Shown here: positions 1 through 11,400 of the stretch, one piece after another
Position numbering within the stretch: the first letter of the stretch is position 1
Layout of the letters: each line of letters begins with the position of its first letter
NCBI RefSeq assembly: GCF_907165205.1
Contig: NC_058195.1
Span: 21,596,936-21,660,935 of the forward strand
DNA from: Coccinella septempunctata
Taxonomy: Eukaryota; Arthropoda; Insecta; Coleoptera; Coccinellidae
Length of the DNA: 64,000 bases
Direction: 5' to 3'
Notes under the pieces: model-generated
Told to the model about the DNA's origin: nothing
Seen by the model: the letters and a program-made list of their open reading frames with translations, nothing else
Database searches by the model: none
Translations under genes and position numbers: made by a program

Positions 1-2174
1 GAGATGCACATGTTGATTTTCAGTTCGATAGTTCAGATAGAAATTGAGATTTCAGTGATCAATTCAGCAAAGTGTGATATCAATTCCTCGAAAACTGTTG
101 GATCAATTCGAACCAAATCTTGAAACTGCACATAGTTTTCGAAATGAGATGCACATGTTGAATTTCAGTTCGATAGTTCAGATAGGAATTGAGATTTCAG
201 TGGTCAATTCGGCAAATTGTGATATCAATTCCTCGAAAACTGTTGGATCAATTCGAACCAAATCTTGAAACTGCACATAGTTTTCGGATTGACATGCACC
301 TGTTGAATTTCAGTTCGATAGTTCAGATAGGAATTGAGATTTCAGTGGTCAATTCGGCAAAGTGTGATATCAATTCCTCGAAAACTGTTGGATCAATTCG
401 AACCAAATCTTGAAATTTTACAAGTTTTCGAATTGAGATGCACATGTTGAATTTCAGTCCGATAGTTCAGATAGGAATTGAGATTTCAGTCGTCAATTCG
501 GCAAAGTGTGATATCAATTCCTCGAAAACTGTTGGATGAATTAGAACCAAATCTTGAAACTTCACATAGTTTTCGAAATGAGATGCACATGTTGAATTTC
601 AGTTCGATAGTTCAGATAGAAATTGAGATTTCAGTGGTCAATTCGCCAAAGTGTGATATCAATTCCTTGAAAACTGTTGGATCAATTCGAATCAAATCTT
701 GAAACTGCACATGATTTTCGAAATGAGATGCACATGTTGAATTTCAGTTCGATAGTTCAGATAGAAATTGAGATTTCAGTGATCAATTCAGCAAAGTGTG
801 ATATCAATTCCTCGAAAACTGTTGGATCAATTCGAACCAAATCTTGAAACTGCACATAGTTTTCGAAATGAGATGCACATGTTGAATTTCAGTTCGATAG
901 TTCAGATAGGAATTGAGATTTCAGTGGTCAATTCGGCAAAGTGTGATATCAATTCCTCGAAAACTGTTGGATCAATTCGAACCAAATCTTGAAACTGCAC
1001 ATAGTTTTCGAATTGAGATGCACATGCTGAATTTCAGTCCGATAGTTCAGATAGGAATTGAGATTTCAGTGGTCAATTCGGCAAAGTGTGATATCAATTC
1101 CTAAAAAACTGTCGGATCAATTCGAACCAAATCTTGAAACTGCACATAGTTTTCGAATTGAGATGCACATGTTGAATTTCAGTTCGATAGTTCAGATAGA
1201 AATTGAGATTTCAGTGGTCAATTCGCCAAAGTGTGATATCAATTCCTTGAAAACTGTTGGATCAATTCGAATCAAATCTTGAAACTGCACATAGTTTTCG
1301 GATTGACATGCACCTGTTGAATTTCAGTTCGATAGTTCAGATAGGAATTGAGATTTCAGTGGTCTATTCGGCAAAGTGTGATATCAATTCCTCGAAAACT
1401 GTTGGATCAATTCGAACCAAATCTTGAAACTGCACATAATTTTCGAAATGAGATGTACATGTTTAATTTCAGTTCGATAGTTCAGATAGCAATTGAGATT
1501 TCAGTGGTCTATTCGGCAAAGTGTGATATCAATTCCTCAAAAACTTTTGGACCAATTCTCCCCAAGTCTTGAAACTGCACATAGTTTTCGAATTGAGATG
1601 CATATGTTGAATTTCAGTTCGATAGTTCAGATAGGAATTGAGATTTCAGTGGTCAATTCGGCAAAGTGTGATATCAATTCCTCGAAAACTGTTGGATCAA
1701 TTCGAACCAAATCTTGAAATTTTACACAGTTTTCGAATTGAGATGCACATGTTGAATTTCAGTTCGATAGTTTAGATAGGAATTGAGATTTCAGTGGTCA
1801 ATTCGGCAAAGTGTGATATCAATTCCTTGAAAACTGTTGGATCAATTCGAATCAAATCTTGAAACTGCACATAGTTTTCGAAATGAGATGCACATGTTGA
1901 ATTTCAGTTCGATAGTTCAGATAGGAATTGAGATTTCAGTGGTCAATTCGCCAAAGTGTGATATCAATTCCTTGAAAACTGTTGGATCAATTCGAATCAA
2001 ATCTTGAAACTGCACATGATTTTCGAAATGAGATGCACATGTTGAATTTCAGTTCGATAGTTCAGATAGAAATTGAGATTTCAGTGATCAATTCAGCAAA
2101 GTGTGATATCAATTCCTCGAAAACTGTTGGATGAATTCGAACCAAATCTTGAAACTGCACATAGTTTTCGAAAT

Positions 2175-2300
2175 GAGAAGCACATGTTCAATTAGGAATT
2201 GAGATTTCAGTGATCAATTCAGCAAAGTGTGATATCAATTCCTCGAAAACTGTTGGATCAATTCGAACCAAATATTGAAATTTTACACAGTTTTCGAATT
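2175..2300 (+). repeat. 126-bp short satellite monomer (19-bp deletion), copy 1
   Basis: This unit lacks about 19 bp spanning the block that normally reads TCAGTTCGATAGTTCAGAT, so that TTCAATT joins directly to AGGAATTGAG. It starts with the variant GAGAAGCACATGTTC. The same short unit occurs at 15911-16036, 21690-21815 and 28763-28888 with the same breakpoint, so it is a shared derived marker and not four separate events. Confidence 0.9.
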
Positions 2301-5300
2301 GAGATGCACATGTTGAATTTCAGTCCGATAGTTCAGATAGGAATTGAGATTTCAGTGGTCAATTCGGCAAAGTGTGATATCAATTCCTCGAAAACTGTTG
2401 GATGAATTCGAACCAAATCTTGAAACTGCACATAGTTTTCGAAATGAGAAGCACATGTTCAATTTCAGTTCGAAAGTTCAGATAGCAATTGCGATTTCAG
2501 TGGACTATTCGGCAAAGTGTGATATCAATTCCTCAAAAACTGTTGGACCAATTCTCCTGAAGTCTTGAAACTGCACATAGTTTTCGAATTGAGATGCATA
2601 TGTTGAATTTCAGTTTGATAGTTCAGATAGGAATTGAGATTTCAGTGGTCAATTCGGCAAAGTGTGATATCAATTCCTCGAAAACTGTTGGATCAATTTG
2701 AACCAAATATTGAAATTTTACACAGTTTTCGAATTGAGATGCACATGTTGAATTTCAGTCCGATAGTTCAGATAGGAATTGAGATTTCAGTGGTCAATTC
2801 GGCAAAGTGTGATATCAATTCCTCGAAAACTGTTGGATCAATTCGAACCAAATCTTGAAATTTTACACAGTTTTCGAATTGAGATGCACATGTTGAATTT
2901 CAGTTCGATAGTTTAGATAGGAATTGAGATTTCAGTGGTCAATTCGGCAAAGTGTGATATCAATTCCTCGAAAACTGTTGGATGAATTCGAACCAAATCT
3001 TGAAACTGCACATAATTTTCGAAATGAGAAGCACATGTTTAATTTCAGTTCGAAAGTTCAGATAGCAATTGAGATTTCAGTGGACTATTCGGCAAAGTGT
3101 GATATCAATTCATTAACAAATGTTGAACCAATTCTCCCCAAATCTTGAAACTGCACATAGTTTTCGAATTGAGATGCACATGTTGAATTTCAGTTCGATA
3201 GTTCAGATAGAAATTGAGATTTCAGTGGTCAATTCGCCAAAGTGTGATATCAATTCCTTGAAAACTGTTGGATCAATTCGAATCAAATCTTGAAACTGCA
3301 CATGATTTTCGAAATGAGATGCACATGTTGAATTTCAGTTCGATAGTTCAGATAGATATTGAGATTTCAGTGATCAATTCAGCAAAGTGTGATATCAATT
3401 CCTCGAAAACTGTTCTATCAATTCGAACCAAATCTTGAAACTGCACATAGTTTTCGAAATGAGATGCACATGTTGAATTTCAGTTCGATAGTTCAGATAG
3501 AAATTGAGATTTCAGTGGTCAATTCGCCAAAGTGTGATATCAATTCCTTGAAAACTGTTGGATCAATTCGAATCAAATCTTGAAACTGTACATGATTTTC
3601 GAAATGAGATGCACATGTTGAATTTCAGTTCGATAGTTCAGATAGAAATTGAGATTTCAGTGATCAATTCAGCAAAGTGTGATATCAATTCCTCGAAAAC
3701 TGTTGGATCAATTCGAACCAAATCTTGAAACTGCACATAGTTTTCGAAATGAGATGCACATGTTGAATTTCAGTTCGATAGTTCAGATAGGAATTGAGAT
3801 TTCAGTGGTCAATTCGGCAAATTGTGATATCAATTCCTCGAAAACTGTTGGATCAATTCGAACCAAATCTTGAAACAGCACATAGTTTTCGGATTGACAT
3901 GCACCTGTTGAATTTCAGTTCGATAGTTCAGATAGGAATTGAGATTTCAGTGGTCAATTCGGCAAAGTGTGATATCAATTCCTCGAAAACTGTTGGATCA
4001 ATTCGAACCAAATCTTGAAATTTTACAAGTTTTCGAATTGAGATGCACATGTTGAATTTCAGTTCGATAGTTCAGATAGAAATTGAGATTTCAGTGGTCA
4101 ATTCGCCAAAGTGTGATATCAATTCCTTGAAAACTGTTGGATCAATTCGAATCAAATCTTGAAACTGCACATGATTTTCGAAATGAGATGCACATGTTGA
4201 ATTTCAGTTCGATAGTTCAGATAGAAATTGAGATTTCAGTGATCAATTCAGCAAAGTGTGATATCAATTCCTCGAAAACTGTTGGATCAATTCGAACCAA
4301 ATCTTGAAACTGCACATAGTTTTCGAAATGAGATGCACACGTTGAATTTCAGTTCGATAGTTCAGATAGGAATTGAGATTTCAGTGGTCAATTCGGCAAA
4401 GTGTGATATCAATTCCTCGAAAACTGTTGGATCAATTCGAACCAAATCTTGAAACTGCACATAGTTTTCGAATTGAGATGCACATGTTGAATTTCAGTCC
4501 GATAGTTCAGATAGGAATTGAGATTTCAGTGGTCAATTCGGCAAAGTGTGATATCAATTCCTAAAAAACTGTCGGATCAATTCGAACCAAATCTTGAAAC
4601 TGCACATAGTTTTCGAATTGAGATGCACATGTTGAATTTCAGTCCGATAGTTCAGATAGGAATTGAGATTTCAGTGGTCAATTCGGAAAAGTTTGATATC
4701 AATTCCTTGAAAACTGTTGGATCAATTCGAATCAAATCTTGAAACTGTACATGATTTTCGAAATGAGATGCACATGTTGAATTTCAGTTCGATAGTTCAG
4801 ATAGAAATTGAGATTTCAGTGATCAATTCAGCAAAGTGTGATATCAATTCCTCGAAAACTGTTGGATCAATTCGAACCAAATCTTGAAACTGCACATAGT
4901 TTTCGGATTGAGATGCACATGTTGAATTTCAGTTCGATAGTTCAGATAGAAATTGAGATTTCAGTGGTCAATTCGCCAAAGTGTGATATCAATTCCTTGA
5001 AAACTGTTGGATCAATTCGAATCAAATCTTGAAACTGCACATAGTTTTCGGATTGACATGCACCTGTTGAATTTCAGTTCGATAGTTCAGATAGGAATTG
5101 AGATTTCAGTGGTCTATTCGGCAAAGTGTGATATCAATTCCTCGAAAATTGTTGGATCAATTCGAACCAAATCTTGAAACTGCACATAATTTTCGAAATG
5201 AGATGCACATGTTTAATTTCAGTTCGATAGTTCAGATAGCAATTGAGATTTCAGTGGTCTATTCGGCAAAGTGTGATATCAATTCCTCAAAAACTTTTGG

Positions 5301-6724
5301 ACCAATTCTCCCCAAGTCTTGAAACTGCACATAGTTTTCGAATTGAGATGCATATGTTGAATTTCAGTTCGATAGTTCAGATAGGAATTGAGATTTCAGT
5401 GGTCAATTCGGCAAAGTGTGATATCAATTCCTCGAAAACTGTTGGATCAATTCGAACCAAATATTGAAATTTTACACAGTTTTCGAATTGAGATGCACAT
5501 GTTGAATTTCAGTCCGATAGTTCAGATAGGAATTGAGATTTCAGTGGTCAATTCGGCAAAGTTTGATATCAACTCCTCGAAAACTGTTGGATCAATTCGA
5601 ACCAAATCTTGAAATTTTACACAGTTTTCGAATTGAGATGCACATGTTGAATTTCAGTTCGATAGTTTAGATAGGAATTGAGATTTCAGTGGTCAATTCG
5701 GCAAAGTGTGATATCAATTCCTCGAAAACTGTTGGATGAATTCGAACCAAATCTTGAAACTGCACATAATTTTCGAAATGAGAAGCACATGTTTAATTTC
5801 AGTTCGAAAGTTCAGATAGCAATTGAGATTTCAGTGGACTATTCGGCAAAGTGTGATATCAATTCATTAACAAATGTTGAACCAATTCGAACCAAATCTT
5901 GAAACTGCACATAGTTTTCGAAATGAGATGCACATGTTGAATTTCAGTTCGATAGTTCAGATAGAAATTGAGATTTCAGTGGTCAATTCGCCAAAGTGTG
6001 ATATCAATTCCTTGAAAACTGTTGGATCAATTCGAATCAAATCTTGAAACTGTACATGATTTTCGAAATGAGATGCACATGTTGAATTTCAGTTCGATAG
6101 TTCAGATAGAAATTGAGATTTCAGTGATCAATTCAGCAAAGTGTGATATCAATTCCTCGAAAACTGTTGGATCAATTCGAACCAAATCTTGAAACTGCAC
6201 ATAGTTTTCGAAATGAGATGCACATGTTGAATTTCAGTTCGATAGTTCAGATAGGAATTGAGATTTCAGTGGTCAATTCGGCAAAGTGTGATATCAATTC
6301 CTCGAAAACTGTTGGATCAATTCGAACCAAATCTTGAAACAGCACATAGTTTTCGGATTGACATGCACCTGTTGAATTTCAGTTCGATAGTTCAGATAGG
6401 AATTGAGATTTCAGTGGTCAATTCGGCAAAGTGTGATATCAATTCCTCGAAAACTGTTGGATCAATTCGAACCAAATCTTGAAATTTTACAAGTTTTCGA
6501 ATTGAGATGCACATGTTGAATTTCAGTTCGATAGTTCAGATAGAAATTGAGATTTCAGTGGTCAATTCGCCAAAGTGTGATATCAATTCCTTGAAAACTG
6601 TTGGATCAATTCGAATCAAATCTTGAAACTGCACATGATTTTCGAAATGAGATGCACATGTTGAATTTCAGTTCGATAGTTCAGATAGAAATTGAGATTT
6701 CAGTGATCAATTCAGCAAAGTGTG

Positions 6725-6728
6725 ATAT
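6725..6728 (+). repeat. Possible 4-bp target-site duplication, left copy (first LINE)
   Basis: The satellite block GTGATATCAATTCC is split by the insertion. The left side ends in ATAT and the right side resumes with ATAT before CAATTCC at 8450-8453. A 4-bp duplication is the most the sequence supports, and because the element tail is a TTA repeat the right edge is ambiguous by a few bases. The intact empty site is seen in the sister repeat unit at 4261-4264. Confidence 0.5.
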
Positions 6729-6730
6729 AG

Positions 6731-8269
6731 TGTGATAGTGCGCAGGAGGTTGGAGATGTAGTCTGGAGTCTTGGTTCGAATGCACAGGGAATTGACAACA
6801 TATCTGCTAAAATGCTCAAGCTATCACTCGAGGTTATTCTGCCTTTCTTGACGCATATTGTAAATGTTTGTATTGAATCCGCATATTATCCGGCTGCTTG
6901 GAGGTACTCTGTTGTTAATCCCTTACCCAAAGTAGCAAACCCTGAATCTGTATCCGATTTTCGGCCGATAAGTATATTGCCTGTTATGTCGAAAGTGCTC
7001 GAAAAGATATTATATCGCCAACTTTATGATTATGTCACAGTCAATGGAATTCTCACTGCCGCGCAGTCGGGTTTCAGAAGGGGATATAGTACTACCACAC
7101 TGCTGTTGAATATAGCAGATGATATTTTGAGATCATTGGATAGGGGTCATGCTACAATTTTAACTTTACTAGATTTCGCCAAGGCTTTTGATACCTTGGA
7201 CCATGATCTGCTTTGTGCCAAATTATATTATTTTGGTTTTGATAACGCCACTTTAAGGTTTTTCAAGTCTTATCTTTCTGGTAGATATCAGAGGGTTCGA
7301 CTGCATGGAATTTTTTCTGAATATTGCCAGATAACTTCGGGTGTTCCTCAGGGTTCTATTCTCGGCCCTCTCCTGTTTTTGATATATATAGCGGATATGT
7401 ATCGAATAGTCAGATTTGTATGTATTTATTTTTATTGCGATGACGCTCAGGCTCGCCTTTCCTTTCACCCCTCTCTTATTGACCAAGCTGTTGAGCAAAT
7501 AAATCATGATTTGTCGGAGATTGTGAAATATTGTAAGAAAAATAATTTGAAAATTAATGTCGGCAAATGTTCCTATCTGCCATTCTTTCCCAGAAATGCA
7601 ATCATGATGGCCGATGTCCGGATGGGAGGTGAATCGGTTCCCTCCTCCAGTTCCTGCAAATATCTTGGAATTGTATTTGATTGCCAGCTGAGATTCAGGG
7701 AACATATATCACTGATACTGAAGAGATCATTCCTTGCTTTGAGATATTTGTATAGACAAAGACATTTCCTTGACATATCCTCGCGTAAATACCTTTGTGA
7801 AGCCCTGGTGTTGTCTATATTGAAATATGGTCTGATTCTTTTTTATCCTTGTCTTGATGCCGTGGCAAGGTCTAGATTGCAACGGGTTCAAAATTCATGC
7901 TGCAGATTCATTTTCGGTTTGAGGAAGTATGACAGGGGGGTGAGTCAGGCGATAAATAGACTTAAGTGGCTCAGGGTCGAGAATATCTTCAGGTTGCAGA
8001 TGGCTATCGCGGTACATCGCATATTACAGACATCCATTCCACCATATTTGCGAGAGAAACTTGTTTTCAGAGGGGATGTTCATGAGGTCGCGATCAGGCA
8101 TGGACAGAGGCTTATGTTGCCTAGTTTTCGTTCAGCCACGTTTCAGCGCTCTTTTACGTTCAACGCTGTGAAGCTCTACAATGAGCATGCTCATATGTAT
8201 GAGTTGACCTCCGTGAGTTCGCTGAGGTCGGCATTAAGGGGACGGTTGTTGACCGAACAAAGCTGTTAA
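6731..8269 (+). CDS. Truncated LINE ORF2: reverse transcriptase domain, no endonuclease
   Basis: The reading frame is open from the 5' junction (in-frame TAG at 6728-6730, inside the junction) to TAA at 8267-8269. The first Met is at 6812, but homology-like sequence (SNAQGIDNISAKM) runs upstream of it, so that Met is internal to the original protein and this is a 5'-truncated frame. Numbering from the 6812 Met (485 residues), reverse transcriptase motifs appear in order: DFRPISILP (49-57), SGFRRGYST (86-94), LLDFAKAFDTLDHD with catalytic Asp 121, SGVPQGSILGPLLF (176-189), and YCDD (208-211), where most relatives have YADD. The C-terminal 200 residues, beginning near the KYLCEALVLSILKYGL segment, are the Cys/Trp-containing tail common in insect elements. 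No RNase H is visible. Without its endonuclease it could not mobilise itself. Expression from satellite chromatin is unknown. Confidence 0.88.
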   Translation, partial: CDSAQEVGDVVWSLGSNAQGIDNISAKMLKLSLEVILPFLTHIVNVCIESAYYPAAWRYSVVNPLPKVANPESVSDFRPISILPVMSKVLEKILYRQLYDYVTVNGILTAAQSGFRRGYSTTTLLLNIADDILRSLDRGHATILTLLDFAKAFDTLDHDLLCAKLYYFGFDNATLRFFKSYLSGRYQRVRLHGIFSEYCQITSGVPQGSILGPLLFLIYIADMYRIVRFVCIYFYCDDAQARLSFHPSLIDQAVEQINHDLSEIVKYCKKNNLKINVGKCSYLPFFPRNAIMMADVRMGGESVPSSSSCKYLGIVFDCQLRFREHISLILKRSFLALRYLYRQRHFLDISSRKYLCEALVLSILKYGLILFYPCLDAVARSRLQRVQNSCCRFIFGLRKYDRGVSQAINRLKWLRVENIFRLQMAIAVHRILQTSIPPYLREKLVFRGDVHEVAIRHGQRLMLPSFRSATFQRSFTFNAVKLYNEHAHMYELTSVSSLRSALRGRLLTEQSC

Positions 8270-8410
8270 AAATGTTTTATTTCATGTACTTTATTAGAAA
8301 AATTAATTGTTTTTTTTTTTTTTTTGTATGTATTTGGAAGGGTTAAGTTGAGTAGCTTATGCTAGACTTCGCCCTTGTTCTGTGAAAGGATGTATTTTTT
8401 TTAACATTCA

Positions 8411-8416
8411 AATAAA
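8411..8416 (+). promoter_or_regulatory. AATAAA polyadenylation hexamer in the first LINE
   Basis: A canonical AATAAA lies 142 bp after the stop codon and a few bases before the TTA repeat that ends the element. This is the usual position for a LINE 3' end signal. Confidence 0.6.
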
Positions 8417-8421
8417 GGCAC

Positions 8422-8449
<28 letters not shown>
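8422..8449 (+). repeat. (TTA)n microsatellite tail of the first LINE
   Basis: About nine perfect TAT/TTA trinucleotides lie directly between the element 3' UTR and the resumed satellite. Several LINE clades end in a simple repeat instead of poly(A) because target-primed reverse transcription slips there. The boundary with the flanking ATAT of the monomer is ambiguous by two to four bases. Confidence 0.85.
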
Positions 8450-8453
<4 letters not shown>

Positions 8454-11400
8454 CAATTCCTCGAAAACTGTTGGATCAATTCGAACCAAATCTTGAAACT
8501 GCACATAGTTTTCGAAATGAGATGCACACGTTGAATTTCAGTTCGATAGTTCAGATAGGAATTGAGATTTCAGTGGTCAATTCGGCAAAGTGTGATATCA
8601 ATTCCTCGAAAACTGTTGGATCAATTCGAACCAAATCTTGAAACTGCACATAGTTTTCGAATTGAGATGCACATGTTGATTTTCAGTCCGATAGTTCAGA
8701 TAGGAATTGAGATTTCAGTGGTCAATTCGGCAAAGTGTGATATCAATTCCTAAAAAACTGTCGGATCAATTCGAACCAAATCTTGAAACTGCACATAGTT
8801 TTCGAATTGAGATGCACATGTTGAATTTCAGTCCGATAGTTCAGATAGGAATTGAGATTTCAGTGGTCAATTCGGCAAAGTTTGATATCAATTCCTTGAA
8901 AACTGTTGGATCAATTCGAATCAAATCTTGAAACTGTACATGATTTTCGAAATGAGATGCACATGCTGAATTTCAGTTCGATAGTTCAGATAGAAATTGA
9001 GATTTCAGTGATCAATTCAGCAAAGTGTGATATCAATTCCTCGAAAACTGTTGGATCAATTCGAACCAAATCTTGAAACTGCACATAGTTTTCGGATTGA
9101 GATGCACATGTTGAATTTCAGTTCGATAGTTCAGATAGAAATTGAGATTTCAGTGGTCAATTCGCCAAAGTGTGATATCAATTCCTTGAAAACTGTTGGA
9201 TCAATTCGAATCAAATCTTGAAACTGCACATAGTTTTCGGATTGACATGCACCTGTTGAATTTCAGTTCGATAGTTCAGATAGGAATTGAGATTTCAGTG
9301 GTCTATTCGGCAAAGTGTGATATCAATTCCTCGAAAATTGTTGGATCAATTCGAACCAAATCTTGAAACTGCACATAATTTTCGAAATGAGATGCACATG
9401 TTTAATTTCAGTTCGATAGTTCAGATAGCAATTGAGATTTCAGTGGTCTATTCGGCAAAGTGTGATATCAATTCCTCGAAAACTTTTGGACCAATTCTCC
9501 CCAAGTCTTGAAACTGCACATAGTTTTCGAATTGAGATGCATATGTTGAATTTCAGTTCGATAGTTCAGATAGGAATTGAGATTTCAGTGGTCAATTCGG
9601 CAAAGTGTGATATCAATTCCTCGAAAACTGTTGGATCAATTCGAACCAAATATTGAAATTTTACACAGTTTTCGAATTGAGATGCACATGTTGAATTTCA
9701 GTCCGATAGTTCAGATAGGAATTGAGATTTCAGTGGTCAATTCGGCAAAGTTTGATATCAATTCCTCGAAAACTGTTGGATCAATTCGAACCAAATCTTG
9801 AAATTTTACACAGTTTTCGAATTGAGATGCACATGTTGAATTTCAGTTCGATAGTTTAGATAGGAATTGAGATTTCAGTGGTCAATTCGGCAAAGTGTGA
9901 TATCAATTCCTCGAAAACTGTTGGATGAATTCGAACCAAATCTTGAAACTGCACATAATTTTCGAAATGAGAAGCACATGTTTAATTTCAGTTCGAAAGT
10001 TCAGATAGCAATTGAGATTTCAGTGGACTATTCGGCAAAGTGTGATATCAATTCATTAACAAATGTTGAACCAATTCTCCCCAAATCTTGAAACTGCACA
10101 TAGTTTTCGAATTGAGATGCACATGTTGAATTTCAGTTCGATAGTTCAGATAGAAATTGAGATTTCAGTGGTCAATTCGCCAAAGTGTGATATCAATTCC
10201 TTGAAAACTGTTGGATCAATTCGAATCAAATCTTGAAACTGCACATGATTTTCGAAATGAGATGCACATGTTGAATTTCAGTTCGATAGTTCAGATAGAT
10301 ATTGAGATTTCAGTGATCAATTCAGCAAAGTGTGATATCAATTCCTCGAAAACTGTTGGATCAATTCGAACCCAATCTTGAAACTGCACATAGTTTTCGA
10401 AATGAGATGCACATGTTGAATTTCAGTTCGATAGTTCAGATAGAAATTGAGATTTCAGTGATCAATTCAGCAAAGTGTGATATCAATTCCTCGAAAACTG
10501 TTGGATCAATTCGAACCAAATCTTGAAACTGCACATAGTTTTCGAAATGAGATGCACATGTTGAATTTCAGTTCGATAGTTCAGATAGGAATTGAGATTT
10601 CAGTGGTCAATTCGGCAAATTGTGATATCAATTCCTCGAAAACTGTTGGATCAATTCGAACCAAATCTTGAAACTGCACATAGTTTTCGGATTGACATGC
10701 ACCTGTTGAATTTCAGTTCGATAGTTCAGATAGGAATTGAGATTTCAGTGGTCAATTCGGCAAAGTGTGATATCAATTCCTCGAAAACTGTTGGATCAAT
10801 TCGAACCAAATCTTGAAATTTTACAAGTTTTCGAATTGAGATGCACATGTTAAATTTCAGTCCGATAGTTCAGATAGGAATTGAGATTTCAGTCGTCAAT
10901 TCGGCAAAGTGTGATATCAATTCCTCGAAAACTGTTGGATGAATTAGAACCAAATCTTGAAACTGCACATAGTTTTCGAAATGAGATGCACATGTTGAAT
11001 TTCAGTTCGATAGTTCAGATAGAAATTGAGATTTCAGTGGTCAATTCGCCAAAGTGTGATATCAATTCCTTGAAAACTGTTGGATCAATTCGAACCAAAT
11101 CTTGAAACTGCACATAGTTTTCGAAATGAGATGCACATGCTGAATTTCAGTTCGATAGTTCAGATAGGAATTGAGATTTCAGTGGTCAATTCGGCAAAGT
11201 GTGATATCAATTCCTCGAAAACTGTTGGATCAATTCGAACCAAATCTTGAAACTGCACATAGTTTTCGAATTGAGATGCACATGTTGAATTTCAGTCCGA
11301 TAGTTCAGATAGGAATTGAGATTTCAGTGGTCAATTCGGCAAAGTGTGATATCAATTCCTAAAAAACTGTCGGATCAATTCGAACCAAATCTTGAAACTG

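Larger units (their letters stand above)
1..6728 (+). repeat. 145-bp satellite array, block A
   Basis: This block holds about 46 head-to-tail copies of a 145-bp monomer. A unit can be taken to start at GAGATGCACATGTTGAATTT, and the window opens exactly at such a start. Near-invariant stretches are GAGATTTCAG (monomer positions 46-55), AAAGTGTGATATCAATTC (69-86) and CAAATCTTGAAA (115-126). Variation clusters at positions 41, 57-60, 64-67, 88-90, 101-114 and 125-145, and combinations of these changes define recurring monomer types. GC content of a consensus unit is about 37%. No gene is visible: open frames of 63-74 codons recur once or twice per unit only because 145 is not a multiple of three. 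The unit is close to nucleosome length, as in many centromeric or pericentromeric satellites, but chromosomal location cannot be read from the sequence. Confidence 0.97.
6729..8449 (+). mobile_element. 5'-truncated non-LTR retrotransposon (CR1/Jockey-like LINE)
   Basis: A non-satellite insertion of about 1721 bp interrupts one monomer. It carries the C-terminal part of a LINE ORF2 (reverse transcriptase, no endonuclease), a 3' UTR of about 180 bp with a T16 run and an AATAAA signal, and ends in a (TTA)n microsatellite. Typical family members encode an AP endonuclease ahead of the reverse transcriptase. It is absent here, so the copy is dead on arrival through 5' truncation. Clade: the reverse transcriptase and its C-terminal tail resemble insect CR1/Jockey-group proteins. 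This is recognition by eye, not a database match. Comparing sister 17-mer units gives a net insertion of 1725 bp, which agrees with the junctions seen. Confidence 0.9.
8270..8449 (+). other. 3' UTR of the first LINE
   Basis: About 180 bp lie between the TAA stop and the satellite. The segment contains a run of 16 T residues at 8310-8325, a unique stretch, the AATAAA hexamer, and the TTA-repeat tail. No other open frame is present. The T run on the sense strand is not a poly(A) tail and belongs to the element itself. Confidence 0.8.
3600..10450 (+). repeat. 17-monomer higher-order repeat, period 2464 bp, about two copies
   Basis: The order of monomer variants repeats with an offset of 2464 bp, which is 17 x 145 minus one base. 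The missing base comes from one 144-bp monomer per unit whose tail reads TTTTACAAGTTTTCG instead of TTTTACACAGTTTTCG (near 4021 and 6485). A private variant, GAAACAGCACATAG, appears near 3873 and again 2464 bp later near 6337. The second copy is interrupted by the truncated LINE, so matching positions beyond the insertion are offset by 4189 bp (2464 + 1725). The outer limits are approximate, placed where variant order stops matching. Confidence 0.75.

Noticed and set aside
1..145. tRNA gene within the monomer, suggested by A-box-like and B-box-like words
   Set aside because: No cloverleaf can be drawn that pairs an acceptor stem, and the A to B spacing is too long. I keep only the promoter-like resemblance as a low-confidence finding.
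1..145. CENP-B box in the monomer
   Set aside because: No match to the core TTCG...A..CGGG pattern is visible in the consensus or in the divergent monomers.
1..6728. CRISPR array or CRISPR-like repeat/spacer structure
   Set aside because: The whole 145-bp unit repeats without unique spacers of constant length, and the context is eukaryotic.
7253..7776. Antisense open frames of 150 and 67 codons across the first LINE
   Set aside because: They lie opposite the reverse transcriptase frame, show no recognisable domain, and are explained as shadows of it.
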